Assembly: GCA_024641705.1 (NCBI GenBank)
Contig: JAHECO010000006.1
Coordinates: forward strand, 123,879 to 187,878
DNA: 64,000 nt
Source: Candidatus Kryptoniota bacterium
Lineage (GTDB): Bacteria > Bacteroidota > Ignavibacteria > Kryptoniales > JAKASW01
Direction: 5' to 3'
The translations under genes and the position numbers were made by a program. This document shows, in pieces, positions 54,802 to 63,922 of the stretch. Below the pieces are notes generated by a model. That model was not told the origin of the DNA and searched no databases. It saw only the letters and a list, made by a program, of their open reading frames with translations. How positions within the stretch are numbered: position 1 is the first letter of the stretch; every line of letters begins with the position of its first letter.

Positions 54802-56121
54802 ATGACGGTTATGTCCGCCGGAAATGCCAAGGCTGTGACCTCAAAAGAAGGTAAAGTGGCCACCGTAAGAGTCGGCTTCAAACAGCTGCGTCTTGAGAAC
54901 GGGCTGACGGTCATCTTGCGGAAGGACGCTTCGGTACCCGTTGTCGCCGTGAACGTTTGCTATCACGTCGGTTCGAAGAACGAGAGAAAAGGGAAGACAG
55001 GCTTCGCGCATTTGTTCGAACACCTGATGTTCGAAGGGTCTGAGCATGTGAAGAAAGGTGAATTCGACAGGCACGTCTCTCTCGCGGGTGGTTACAACAA
55101 CGCCTACACGACTGAGGATGTCACGAACTATTACGAGGTGCTTCCGTCAAACCAGCTTGGACTTGCACTCTGGCTTGAAAGCGACAGGATGCTCAAGTTC
55201 GGCACAACCGAAGAGGCGCTCAACACCCAACGCGAGGTGGTGAAGGAAGAGAAAAGATGGAGAGTCGACAACCGCCCCTACGGAGATACCACCGAGACGC
55301 TCCAGGGAATGATCTTCCCGACGGGTCAGTATCACTGGCCTGTGATAGGCTCGATGGAAGACCTGGATGCAGCCGGGATGGATGACGTCCGCCGGTTTTA
55401 CGAGAGATACTACGTTCCCGACAATGCCGTCCTGTCGATAAGCGGGGACATCGACGAAGGCGAGGCCGAACGGCTGGTGAGAAAATATTTCTCGGATATC
55501 CCGCCGGGTTCCGCGCCGGTCGAAGCTGTCGTCTTCGAGGATGAGCCGCTGACCAGGGAAACGACAGCCGTACTTAGAGGAGACGTTCCTGCCCCTGCGG
55601 TGTTTGCCGCCTACAAAGCCGCACCGGAAGGTTCGGAAGAGTATTACGAATTGAGTCACATCGCGAAGGTCCTCTCGGACGGTAACAGCTCCCGCCTGTA
55701 CAAGCGTCTTGTATATGACCTCCAGGCTGTATCGGAATTCGAGGTCTCGATTGAAGGAATGGAGAAGGCAAGCGTCTTCCTTTTCTCGGCATTCATTGCG
55801 CCGGGGCATTCCGAGAAAGAGGTGCTCACAGTCTTCGACGAAGAGATCGAGAAGCTGAAGTGTTCGGCAGTAACGTCCTATGAATTCCAGAAGGCGCGCA
55901 ACTCGACGTTGTATTCATATGCCGGACGATTGTCTACGAACAGCGGCGTCGCCGACGCGCTGGCTCATTATCATACCATATTCAAGGACGCCGGAATGAT
56001 AAACTCGGAAGTGGAACGTGAGCTTGCGGTAACCAGGGAATCGATGAAAAAGACTTCCGCGAGACTGCTTGAGGCCGGCAAGCGCATCCTGATTTACTAT
56101 TTCCCTTCGGACCATAAATGA
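54802..56121 (+). CDS. M16-family zinc metallopeptidase, catalytic subunit
   Basis: This 439-residue insulinase-like peptidase has H70-L-F-E73-H74 (HLFEHLMFEG), which binds zinc and the catalytic water, and a later glutamate in NTQREVVKEEKRW. Both M16 lobes are present (about 20-230 and 235-435). Residues 1-24 do not look like a signal peptide, so location is unclear; several starts are possible. It lies between a decayed copy and an HXXEH-less partner, the usual arrangement of two-subunit bacterial M16 enzymes that degrade peptides. Confidence 0.9.
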   Translation: MTVMSAGNAKAVTSKEGKVATVRVGFKQLRLENGLTVILRKDASVPVVAVNVCYHVGSKNERKGKTGFAHLFEHLMFEGSEHVKKGEFDRHVSLAGGYNNAYTTEDVTNYYEVLPSNQLGLALWLESDRMLKFGTTEEALNTQREVVKEEKRWRVDNRPYGDTTETLQGMIFPTGQYHWPVIGSMEDLDAAGMDDVRRFYERYYVPDNAVLSISGDIDEGEAERLVRKYFSDIPPGSAPVEAVVFEDEPLTRETTAVLRGDVPAPAVFAAYKAAPEGSEEYYELSHIAKVLSDGNSSRLYKRLVYDLQAVSEFEVSIEGMEKASVFLFSAFIAPGHSEKEVLTVFDEEIEKLKCSAVTSYEFQKARNSTLYSYAGRLSTNSGVADALAHYHTIFKDAGMINSEVERELAVTRESMKKTSARLLEAGKRILIYYFPSDHK

Positions 56122-56183
56122 GTATGTCTTTTTTAAGTCCTCAATTCGACAAAACGGACGATTACAATTTCAATGAGCGTTGA

Positions 56184-57602
56184 ATGAAAGTATCAGGAAA
56201 AGCCACGGTCGACAGGACAAAGCCGCCTAAGTCCGGAAGTCCGGGTAGAGTTTCGTTCCCGAAATATTTCGAGAAGAAGTACGTCAACGGTTTCAAGATA
56301 TTCGTGGTTGAGAATCACCAGCTCCCTATAGTTACGGTCGGATTTGTTTCCAGAGGCGGTGCGGCGTTTGACGGCAGGCTGCCGGGACTCGGCAGTATTA
56401 CATGCGAGCTTCTGACGAAGGGGACGAAGAGGCGGAGCGCGACCCGTATAGCCGAGGAGATCGACTTCGTGGGCGGTGCTCTTTCACATACGGCGTCATG
56501 GGACGCAAGCCAGCTTTTCGTGTCGGTCCTGAAGACCCATCTGGCCGTTGGGTTCGACGTCCTCCAGGATGTCATCCTCACCCCCACATTTCCGCCCCAG
56601 GAAATCAAAAGAGTGAAAGCTCAGCGTGTCGCTTCTATCCAGCAATTGAAGGCCGATCCCGGTTACCTTGCCGACACAAGATTCGCCGCCGTCGTTTTCG
56701 GCGAGCACCCGTACGGGCAGACGGTCGCAGGAACTGAGGAGTCTATCGCTGCGATGCGCCGCGGGGATTTCGTCTTATTTCACAAGGATTTCTTTACTCC
56801 CGACAATTCGTTCATGGTCTTTGCCGGGGACATCACCCCGAAAGAAGCAGAGAGATACGTGTCGAAAAGCTTTTCCAAATGGAAAGGGAAACACAAGCCG
56901 GTGGAGATTGCCCGGCCGGACCAGGTCTCCCTGGACGGCAAGGTTCACGTCGCGAATAAGCCGGGGGCTGTGCAGTCGGCTCTCAGGGTGGGTCATCTCG
57001 GTGTCGCGCGGAGCAATCCGGATTATCTCAAGTTGTTCGTGATGAACACGCTGCTCGGCGGCTACTTCAGCTCGCGTATGAACATGAACCTGCGCGAGGT
57101 GCATGGGTACACTTACGGCAGCAGGACTTCGTTCGACGCGCGCATCCTTCCCGGTACTTTCGAAGTGTCGGCGGATGTCAGGAATGAAGTCACCGCCGAG
57201 ACCATAGATCAGATCCTGAACGAGCTCAGAAGGATACGGGACACTAATCCTTCGAAGGACGAAATGACGATGGTGAAGAATTATCTGACAGGGCTTTTCC
57301 CGATCCAGCTGGAGACTCCACAGCAGGTCGCGGGCCGCGTAGTCGCGATCGAGCTCTACGGACTGCCGAAGAATTACTACAGGGAGTACAGGGAGAAGAT
57401 CAGGAAGGTCACGGCAAAGGACATCCGCTCCGTCGCGCGGAAGTACATACAACCTGAGAACATAGCGATAGTCCTGAGCGGCGCGGCAGGCGAAATTGCG
57501 GGTAAGCTCGGCAAGTTCGGTGAAGTGGAGATCTCGTCGCCCGGCGACGGGACGCATGCCGGACAACGCAACGCAAACTCTAAACCGGGAGCAGAGAATT
57601 GA
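56184..57602 (+). CDS. M16-family peptidase, non-catalytic partner subunit
   Basis: The 472-residue protein aligns with M16 peptidases but has GLGSITCELLTKGT where HXXEH should be, so it cannot bind zinc. It keeps the C-lobe substrate-binding Arg-Tyr pair in MNMNLREVHGYTYGSR. In known two-subunit M16 enzymes one chain supplies zinc and the other this pair, which fits the neighbour at 54802. The stop overlaps the start of the MoxR gene by four bases, coupling the peptidase to the ATPase. Confidence 0.88.
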   Translation: MKVSGKATVDRTKPPKSGSPGRVSFPKYFEKKYVNGFKIFVVENHQLPIVTVGFVSRGGAAFDGRLPGLGSITCELLTKGTKRRSATRIAEEIDFVGGALSHTASWDASQLFVSVLKTHLAVGFDVLQDVILTPTFPPQEIKRVKAQRVASIQQLKADPGYLADTRFAAVVFGEHPYGQTVAGTEESIAAMRRGDFVLFHKDFFTPDNSFMVFAGDITPKEAERYVSKSFSKWKGKHKPVEIARPDQVSLDGKVHVANKPGAVQSALRVGHLGVARSNPDYLKLFVMNTLLGGYFSSRMNMNLREVHGYTYGSRTSFDARILPGTFEVSADVRNEVTAETIDQILNELRRIRDTNPSKDEMTMVKNYLTGLFPIQLETPQQVAGRVVAIELYGLPKNYYREYREKIRKVTAKDIRSVARKYIQPENIAIVLSGAAGEIAGKLGKFGEVEISSPGDGTHAGQRNANSKPGAEN

Positions 57603-58603
57603 GCCAGGAATCCTTAAGGAAGGACCAGGCGTCGGATGTCGAGGGGATATCGCGCCTGAACAAGAGCTTCGTAGATCTTCGCGGTGAAATCGCGAAGGTG
57701 ATAGTAGGTCAGGAAGAAATCGTGAAACAAATCTTCGTCACGGTTCTGTCACGCGGGCACTGCCTGCTCATCGGTGTGCCTGGATTGGCCAAGACCCTTC
57801 TCGTAAGGACGCTGGCCGATGCGCTGCACCTCAAGTTCAGCAGGATCCAATTCACTCCCGATCTGATGCCGAGCGACATAACTGGCACGGAGATAATAGA
57901 GGAAAACGTCACGACGGGTGAGCGCTCGTTCAGGTTCGTGAAGGGTCCGCTCTTTGGGAATATTATCCTTGCCGATGAAATCAACAGGACCCCGCCTAAG
58001 ACACAGAGTGCCCTTTTGGAAGCAATGCAGGAGTACCGGGTCACTGCTGCGGGCCAGACTTTTCAACTTGAGCAGCCGTTCTTCGTACTGGCCACACAGA
58101 ACCCCATAGAGCAGGAAGGAACGTATCCTCTTCCGGAGGCACAGCTCGACAGGTTTATGTATAATCTCTGGCTGGACTATCCTTCATTCGATGAGGAGGT
58201 CGAAATCGTTCAGTCCACGACCGGTCATCATACTCCGTCCGTAAACAAGGTCATGGACGGCGCGGACATTATCTACTTCCAAGATCTCGTGAGACGTGTG
58301 CCCGTGGCGGACTCTGTCGTGAAGTATGCCGTCGACCTGGCGAACCGGACGCGCCCGCAGAACGAGAAGGCGCCCGACTTTGTGAAGCAATACGTGAGCT
58401 ACGGAGCGGGTCCGAGGGCTTCCCAGTATCTTATCCTCGCCGCGAAGGCCAACGCCGCGCTTGATGACAGGCTGAGTCCCGACATAGATGACGTCAAACG
58501 GACCGCCCTTCCTGTCCTCAGGCACAGGATCATAACGAACTTCAATGCCGAAGCCGAAAACACGAATACACCGGAGATAGTCCGTCGACTTCTTGAGATC
58601 TGA
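57599..58603 (+). CDS. MoxR-family AAA+ ATPase
   Basis: A 334-residue AAA+ protein with Walker A (GVPGLAKTLLVRTLA), Walker B (IILADEINRTPPKTQ), sensor and LATQNPIEQEGTYPLPEAQ. MoxR ATPases act as chaperones for assembly of protein complexes, usually beside a DUF58 protein and VWA proteins. Here a subtilase gene comes next and no DUF58 gene is present. TTG start with GGAG eight bases upstream, overlapping the M16 stop. Confidence 0.92.
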   Translation: MSQESLRKDQASDVEGISRLNKSFVDLRGEIAKVIVGQEEIVKQIFVTVLSRGHCLLIGVPGLAKTLLVRTLADALHLKFSRIQFTPDLMPSDITGTEIIEENVTTGERSFRFVKGPLFGNIILADEINRTPPKTQSALLEAMQEYRVTAAGQTFQLEQPFFVLATQNPIEQEGTYPLPEAQLDRFMYNLWLDYPSFDEEVEIVQSTTGHHTPSVNKVMDGADIIYFQDLVRRVPVADSVVKYAVDLANRTRPQNEKAPDFVKQYVSYGAGPRASQYLILAAKANAALDDRLSPDIDDVKRTALPVLRHRIITNFNAEAENTNTPEIVRRLLEI

Positions 58604-58606
58604 GAA

Positions 58607-60730
58607 GTGAAGCTGCTGTCCGTCTTTCTGCTTGTGGGAATATCTTCAGTATTTGCCGGTGCCTCTGCGCTCGGTCAGATACGGATGCCGGGCACTCAGA
58701 AGTATTGGGTCTTCTTCAGGGATAAACCGGGCGCCGACTCGTTTGTCGGTGCGGGGCGGAACATGTCCGCGGAGCAGTACCTGATTGAGAGCGGGGTCCT
58801 CACGCGTCGTGCGATCGAAAGAAGAGAAAGAGTCCTCCCGGCATCAAAAGTGGTCTCGGCCTCCGATTTCCCGGTATATGCCGCTTATCTGGACAGCCTG
58901 CGCTCTGCCGGGCTTAGAGTTGTCGGTACGAGCAGATGGTTCAATGCGGCGGTGGTCATCGGCGATTCCTCTGCCCTGGCCGGCGTGGAAAGGTTCGGGT
59001 TCGTCACGGGCATCAAGCGTATCGTCGCGTACACCGACAGGATCAAGGCGAAGAGCCCCGCACCTCTTTCTGCCCCGAGACTCCTGAAGATATCGATGTC
59101 GGAACAGCCGGGCGATTCGGCGTTCTACGGCCCTTCTTTGACGCAGCTCGAATTGAGCGGCATCCCTCAAGTCCAATCGCTCGGGATAAATGGAGGCGGG
59201 ATAATAATAGGAATGCTCGACGCGGGTTTCCGTTACGAAACACATGAAGCTCTGAAGAACATCAGAATCGTCGGGGAGCACGACTTCATACAAAACGACT
59301 CGATCACCGCAAACCAGCCGGGGGATTCTGCCGACCAGGACAATCACGGGACATCGACCCTATCGGTAATCGGAGGCTACTCTCCCGGCAACATCGTCGG
59401 GGTATCCTACGGGGCGTCGTTCATGCTTGCGAAGACCGAGTACGTGCCTGTCACCGATTACAAGTGGGAGGAAGACAACTGGGTCGAAGGACTGGAATGG
59501 ATGGAGTCACGGGGTGTGGATGTGGCGTCATCTTCAGTGGCGTACAACATTTTCGTAGACTCGTCCGGCGCAATAGACTCGGCCGAGTCGTATTTCTTCT
59601 CGCGCGGAGATTTCAACGGAAAAAAATCCATCGCGAGCAGGGCTGCTACGAGGGCAGCTGAGCTGGGGGTAGTTGTGGTCCAGGCAATGGGTAACGAAGG
59701 CGACGGGAACGGCGTAGTCGCCACCATGGATGTGCCGGCCGACGCGGACAGCATTATCTCGGTCGGCGCGGTAGACCTGACGGGCCGGCTGGCCGATTTC
59801 AGCTCGACGGGACCGACCAACGACGGAAGGATCAAGCCGGACCTCGTCGCCGACGGCGTCGGTGACTTCGTTGCCACGGTGCCCGGTCCGGACACGTACG
59901 CATACGAGAGCGGGACGTCGTTTGCCACGCCGATAGTGGCCGGCATTGCGTCGCTTATCCTGTCCGTGCGGCCCAACTACACGCCCATTCAGATTATCGA
60001 TCTCCTGAAGAGCACCGCAGTCCAATACCATAATCCTGGGGATACCAACACGTCCACTTACCCCAACGACTTCTACGGATGGGGTATTGCAGACGCATGG
60101 GACGCCGTCAAAAAGATTGGGTTTGTGGGCTCGAACAGCTATGCGGCCTGGCAGAGGGATTCGTCGGCCTATTTGGCCATCAGGGCGTTCAGTACATCGG
60201 GGATTGATCCGGCGTTGAGCCGGGCATTCTACTCTTCCGACGGAATGAAGTTCACGACGGCTTCCGTCTTTACCACCGATACCTTAAACCAATACGCTTT
60301 CCACGCTCCGGCGCCCAAAAGGCCGACCGGGACTATCTACTTCTATTTCGATATGGTGGACTCGGCCGGCAAACAACTCAATGTGCCATATTACGGCTCG
60401 ACGAAGCCGTTTGAACTTCCCGCGTGGGAGTTGACGCCTATTATTGCCTCGGAAGGCTACCATTTGTACAACAGTTTTCCAAATCCTTTCACCGTTCAAA
60501 CACACGTCGCATTTATCCTGAACGAACCGTCCCGCGTGGAGGCGGAAGTTTACGACGTCCTGGGCAGGAAAGTGAAGTCACTTTTCAGCGGAAGTCTGCC
60601 GGCCGGTTATGAAGAACTTGCGTGGAACGGTTCTACCGACAGCGGATCTCGCGCAAGCAGCGGCGTTTACTTCATCAGGATTGTCGCCAACGGCTACTCG
60701 AAAGTGTTGAAGGTGCTTTACCTGAGATGA
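58607..60730 (+). CDS. Secreted subtilisin-like serine protease with T9SS sorting domain
   Basis: This 707-residue protease has a signal peptide (LLSVFLLVGISSVFAGAS), a propeptide-like region (about 30-150) and an S8 domain with all three catalytic sites: D in IIIGMLDAGF, H in DQDNHGTSTLSV and S in YESGTSFATPIVAG. The C-terminus is a T9SS type A domain (LYNSFPNPFTVQTHV, VYDVLGRKVKSLF, SSGVYFIRIV). It should be exported to the cell surface or medium. GTG start, three bases after the MoxR stop. Its stop overlaps the next gene. Confidence 0.92.
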   Translation: MKLLSVFLLVGISSVFAGASALGQIRMPGTQKYWVFFRDKPGADSFVGAGRNMSAEQYLIESGVLTRRAIERRERVLPASKVVSASDFPVYAAYLDSLRSAGLRVVGTSRWFNAAVVIGDSSALAGVERFGFVTGIKRIVAYTDRIKAKSPAPLSAPRLLKISMSEQPGDSAFYGPSLTQLELSGIPQVQSLGINGGGIIIGMLDAGFRYETHEALKNIRIVGEHDFIQNDSITANQPGDSADQDNHGTSTLSVIGGYSPGNIVGVSYGASFMLAKTEYVPVTDYKWEEDNWVEGLEWMESRGVDVASSSVAYNIFVDSSGAIDSAESYFFSRGDFNGKKSIASRAATRAAELGVVVVQAMGNEGDGNGVVATMDVPADADSIISVGAVDLTGRLADFSSTGPTNDGRIKPDLVADGVGDFVATVPGPDTYAYESGTSFATPIVAGIASLILSVRPNYTPIQIIDLLKSTAVQYHNPGDTNTSTYPNDFYGWGIADAWDAVKKIGFVGSNSYAAWQRDSSAYLAIRAFSTSGIDPALSRAFYSSDGMKFTTASVFTTDTLNQYAFHAPAPKRPTGTIYFYFDMVDSAGKQLNVPYYGSTKPFELPAWELTPIIASEGYHLYNSFPNPFTVQTHVAFILNEPSRVEAEVYDVLGRKVKSLFSGSLPAGYEELAWNGSTDSGSRASSGVYFIRIVANGYSKVLKVLYLR

Positions 60731-62871
60731 GTTTCCAGATCCACTTTGATATTCCGATCTATGTGCTGCTCCTGCTGGCATCGTTGTCCGCCGGACTATC
60801 ATACCTTATGTACAGGGGACTTGAGGGAATATCCCGACCGAGGCGGGTATTTCTCGGCGTGTTGAGAGGGGCGTCGTTCTTCTTTCTTTTCCTTGCCGCG
60901 CTGAACCTCGTCACCGATTTCATCCGCTTCGAATCGAAAAAACGGGACGTCTTCCTTCTTCTCGATGACTCGAGAAGTATGTCCCTGACCGACGGGTCCA
61001 GCCCGCGTCCGCAAGTGGTGAGCGAAATATTGAAAAGCGGAAGTCTGGAGAGCCTCAGGAAGTACTTCGATGTAAAGTCGGTTTTGTTTGGTGCGGAAGT
61101 CGCAGCACGAAGAGGCCTGGACTCGCTTCATTACGATCAGCCGTCGACGAACATCGAGTCCGCGCTCGTATATGCTTCGAATGCGGTGAGCGAAGAGAGG
61201 ACGGCATTTGCGCTTCTCATCTCGGATGGCGACTACAACTCGGGAGGAAACCCCGTGGACGCTGCCCGGGCTATGACGTTTCCCATTTACACGGTCGGGG
61301 TCGGAGATTCGACGCAGCCGAGTGATGTCGTCGTCAAGCAGGTGATTCCGGCCCCCTCCATGTACGTCGGGAAGAGGACCGTCGTCAAAGCAATTGTCGG
61401 CTCGAACGGATTTGGTGGGACGAAGCTGAACATCCACCTCCTCGAGGATGGAAGAGAATTCGATACAAGATCCGTGACGCTCCCTCAACAGGGCGATCTC
61501 GAGGTTTCCTTCAGTTATACCCCGTCCACGCCGGGTACGCATTTGCTCAAAGTATATGTGCCGCCGCTTCAAGGCGAATTCAACCGGAGAAACAACTCGG
61601 CAACCGCTACTGCTGAAGTGAAGAAAGGCAAATATAACGTACTTCTGATCGCTGGAGAACCTTCTTCCGATGTTGCCTTCCTGAGAAGGGACATCGATGG
61701 AAGCGAGGATTTCGATTTGAGCGTACTGGTGCAGAAGACCGGAGACAGCTTCAATGAGAAAGGCACCGGAAGAATCCTGGCCGGCAAATATGACGCGGTG
61801 ATCCTCTACGACTTTCCGAACGAGCAGTCTTCAGCCACACTCCGTGATGTAAAGAACATGCTCGGATCGACCGGTGTACCATATCTATATCTTGCCGGCA
61901 ACCGTGTCTCTGCTTCCCGGCTGACCGGCTTCCCGCGTTTTCCGCTCGTGATCACGAATCTGCAGCCAGAGGAGTTCCATGTCGGCATCTCACTCGCCAG
62001 CCCTGACAAGATCCCGATAGCGTTGCAGCCGGTCTACACGCTTTTGAACGCCAATTCTTCTCTTTTCCCGCCCCTGTATTACAGGAGAATACAATGCCGT
62101 CCGTCCGCCGGCGCATCGACACTTGCATTTCCGGTTATAAGCGGAGCGCGCATCGATCTTCCTCTGCTGATTGTGGATCCGCCCGGCCGGAGTGCGGCCT
62201 TTATGGCGTATGGGCTCTGGCGTCTTCAACTTATGAGCTCCTTGAGCGGATTGCAGAGCGATTTCCTCAGGAATTTTCTTACCACCTTTCTGCGAACCCT
62301 GATTTCCGGCGGCAAGCAGAAACTGCTCACCGTCCAAACGGGAAGGAATGTTTACGACCCGTCGGAAGCGGTTAGCTTCAGCGCTCTTCTGGTCGGCGAG
62401 AACGGCTCGCCGGTCAACGACGCGAATGTAGACGTGAACGTAGTGAATGAAGCATCGGGCCGCAATGTCTCCGATGTGCGGCTCAGTTCAACGGGCGACG
62501 GCGGTTATTCCGGTCAGGTTGCCGGACTGGGGGAAGGGAAATACGTCTTCCATGCAAGGGCCTTATCCGGCACCACGTTCCTGGGGGCGGACAGCGGAAC
62601 GGTAGTCGTTGAACCGCTCAATACGGAGTTCATCCAGACATCCATGAACGCTCCGCTCATGAGACAACTGGCAGCGGTATCCGGAGGTAAGTTCCTGACC
62701 CCGCTGGAATTTGAGCGACATGGCATTGACCTGAAATCAGAATGGAAAAAACCTGTCGAAATCAGCCTCGGAAAGCGATTTGAGCTTCTTTCCGCACTTC
62801 CTTTTCTCGCACTGGTGCTCCTGCTCCTCTCGGTCGAATGGGTCGTCAGGAAAATATGGGGGCTCCCGTAG
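60727..62871 (+). CDS. Membrane VWA-domain protein (BatA-like)
   Basis: A 714-residue protein with two N-terminal transmembrane helices (about 8-30 and 43-62), a von Willebrand A domain whose metal site DDSRSMSLTD is complete (DxSxS) and SDGDYNSGG, then beta-rich regions and a single C-terminal helix (SALPFLALVLLLLSVEWVV). It is the class of protein found with MoxR ATPases and DUF4159/DUF4175 proteins. It starts inside the stop of the subtilase gene (ATGA) and closes the coupled cluster. Confidence 0.85.
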   Translation: MSFQIHFDIPIYVLLLLASLSAGLSYLMYRGLEGISRPRRVFLGVLRGASFFFLFLAALNLVTDFIRFESKKRDVFLLLDDSRSMSLTDGSSPRPQVVSEILKSGSLESLRKYFDVKSVLFGAEVAARRGLDSLHYDQPSTNIESALVYASNAVSEERTAFALLISDGDYNSGGNPVDAARAMTFPIYTVGVGDSTQPSDVVVKQVIPAPSMYVGKRTVVKAIVGSNGFGGTKLNIHLLEDGREFDTRSVTLPQQGDLEVSFSYTPSTPGTHLLKVYVPPLQGEFNRRNNSATATAEVKKGKYNVLLIAGEPSSDVAFLRRDIDGSEDFDLSVLVQKTGDSFNEKGTGRILAGKYDAVILYDFPNEQSSATLRDVKNMLGSTGVPYLYLAGNRVSASRLTGFPRFPLVITNLQPEEFHVGISLASPDKIPIALQPVYTLLNANSSLFPPLYYRRIQCRPSAGASTLAFPVISGARIDLPLLIVDPPGRSAAFMAYGLWRLQLMSSLSGLQSDFLRNFLTTFLRTLISGGKQKLLTVQTGRNVYDPSEAVSFSALLVGENGSPVNDANVDVNVVNEASGRNVSDVRLSSTGDGGYSGQVAGLGEGKYVFHARALSGTTFLGADSGTVVVEPLNTEFIQTSMNAPLMRQLAAVSGGKFLTPLEFERHGIDLKSEWKKPVEISLGKRFELLSALPFLALVLLLLSVEWVVRKIWGLP

Positions 62872-62921
62872 TTAACCCGCGCGTCAAATTCGCTTAACAA
62901 TTCCTTAACATTAAATTAACC
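62872..62921 (+). promoter_or_regulatory. PhoP-type box upstream of pstC
   Basis: TTAACC at 62872, TTAACA at 62894, TTAACA at 62905 and TTAACC at 62916 all begin in an 11-base phase. The one missing slot, 62883, holds a degenerate GTCAAA. Direct TTAACA repeats about 11 bases apart are the form of PhoP boxes in Bacillus. A TACTTTTA element at 62942-62949 lies four bases before the ATG. This would make pst induction respond to phosphate starvation. Confidence 0.65.
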
Positions 62922-62953
62922 TCCAAGTAAATGCCTCTGGCTACTTTTATTAC

Positions 62954-63922
62954 ATGGCCGTCGACTTCGACACCGCTGGCGTTCCCGCTGAGACGATAAG
63001 AGTCGAAAAAAAGTCTTTTGTCCATGCCGACACGGTCTTCAAGGGGGTAGTAGGTTTCTTTGCGGTACTCGTGATTGTGCTTCTGGTCTGGCTCGGCCTG
63101 CAGCTCTATGCATCGTCGCGCATGGCATTCGCCGAACTGGGATTCTGGGACTTCATCAAAGGGACTACCTGGGACCCGGTCAGCGGCGTGTTCGGAGCGC
63201 TGCCGTTCATTTATGGAACCCTGGTTACATCTTTTCTCTCTCTCCTGATCGCGACACCTCTCGGTATCGGAACCGCAATCTTTCTGGCCGAGCTCTCTCC
63301 CAAATGGGTGAGACGCATGCTCCAACCGCTTGTCGAACTGTTGGCGGGTATCCCTAGCGTCATATACGGACTCTGGGGGATATTCATACTCTCGCCCTTA
63401 ATGGCGACCACGGTGGAACCGTTTCTGATGGACAACTTCGGCTTCCTGCCGATCTTCAAAGGCTATCCGCTCGGAATAGGATTTCTTACGGCATCAATCA
63501 TCCTCGCGATAATGATCGTGCCTTTCATTATATCGGTATCGACCGAGGTGCTCAGCACGGTACCCGTTCCGTTGAAGGAGGGAATGTACGCGCTCGGCGC
63601 GACACGCTGGGAGGTCCTGAAAAAAATCGCGTTGCCTTTTGCCAAGAGTGGAATATTCGGATCGATAATCCTCGCTCTCGCAAGAGCTCTGGGTGAGACA
63701 ATGGCGGTGACGATGGTGATTGGTAATACGCCGCAGATAAGCAAATCTCTCTTCGATCCCGGGTACTCGATGGCGGCCGTGATAGCAAATGAATTTACAG
63801 AAGCGACTACTTCTTCGTATCTGTCCGCGCTGATAGCTATAGCGTTCATCTTACTTCTAATTACCCTGATCGTAAACGCGGTCGCAAGGTGGCTGATTTG
63901 GCGAACGACTCGAATCAAATAG
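62954..63922 (+). CDS. pstC: Phosphate ABC transporter permease PstC
   Basis: The 322-residue permease of the high-affinity phosphate importer has six transmembrane helices. Family landmarks are FGALPFIYGTLVTSFLSLL, ELLAGIPSVIYGLWGIF and the EAA loop MYALGATRWEVLKKIALP. The N-terminal 20 residues are polar and cytoplasmic. The start has no Shine-Dalgarno site and is very close to a -10 element. It overlaps the start of pstA by 25 bases. PstS and PstB should lie outside the window. Confidence 0.93.
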   Translation: MAVDFDTAGVPAETIRVEKKSFVHADTVFKGVVGFFAVLVIVLLVWLGLQLYASSRMAFAELGFWDFIKGTTWDPVSGVFGALPFIYGTLVTSFLSLLIATPLGIGTAIFLAELSPKWVRRMLQPLVELLAGIPSVIYGLWGIFILSPLMATTVEPFLMDNFGFLPIFKGYPLGIGFLTASIILAIMIVPFIISVSTEVLSTVPVPLKEGMYALGATRWEVLKKIALPFAKSGIFGSIILALARALGETMAVTMVIGNTPQISKSLFDPGYSMAAVIANEFTEATTSSYLSALIAIAFILLLITLIVNAVARWLIWRTTRIK

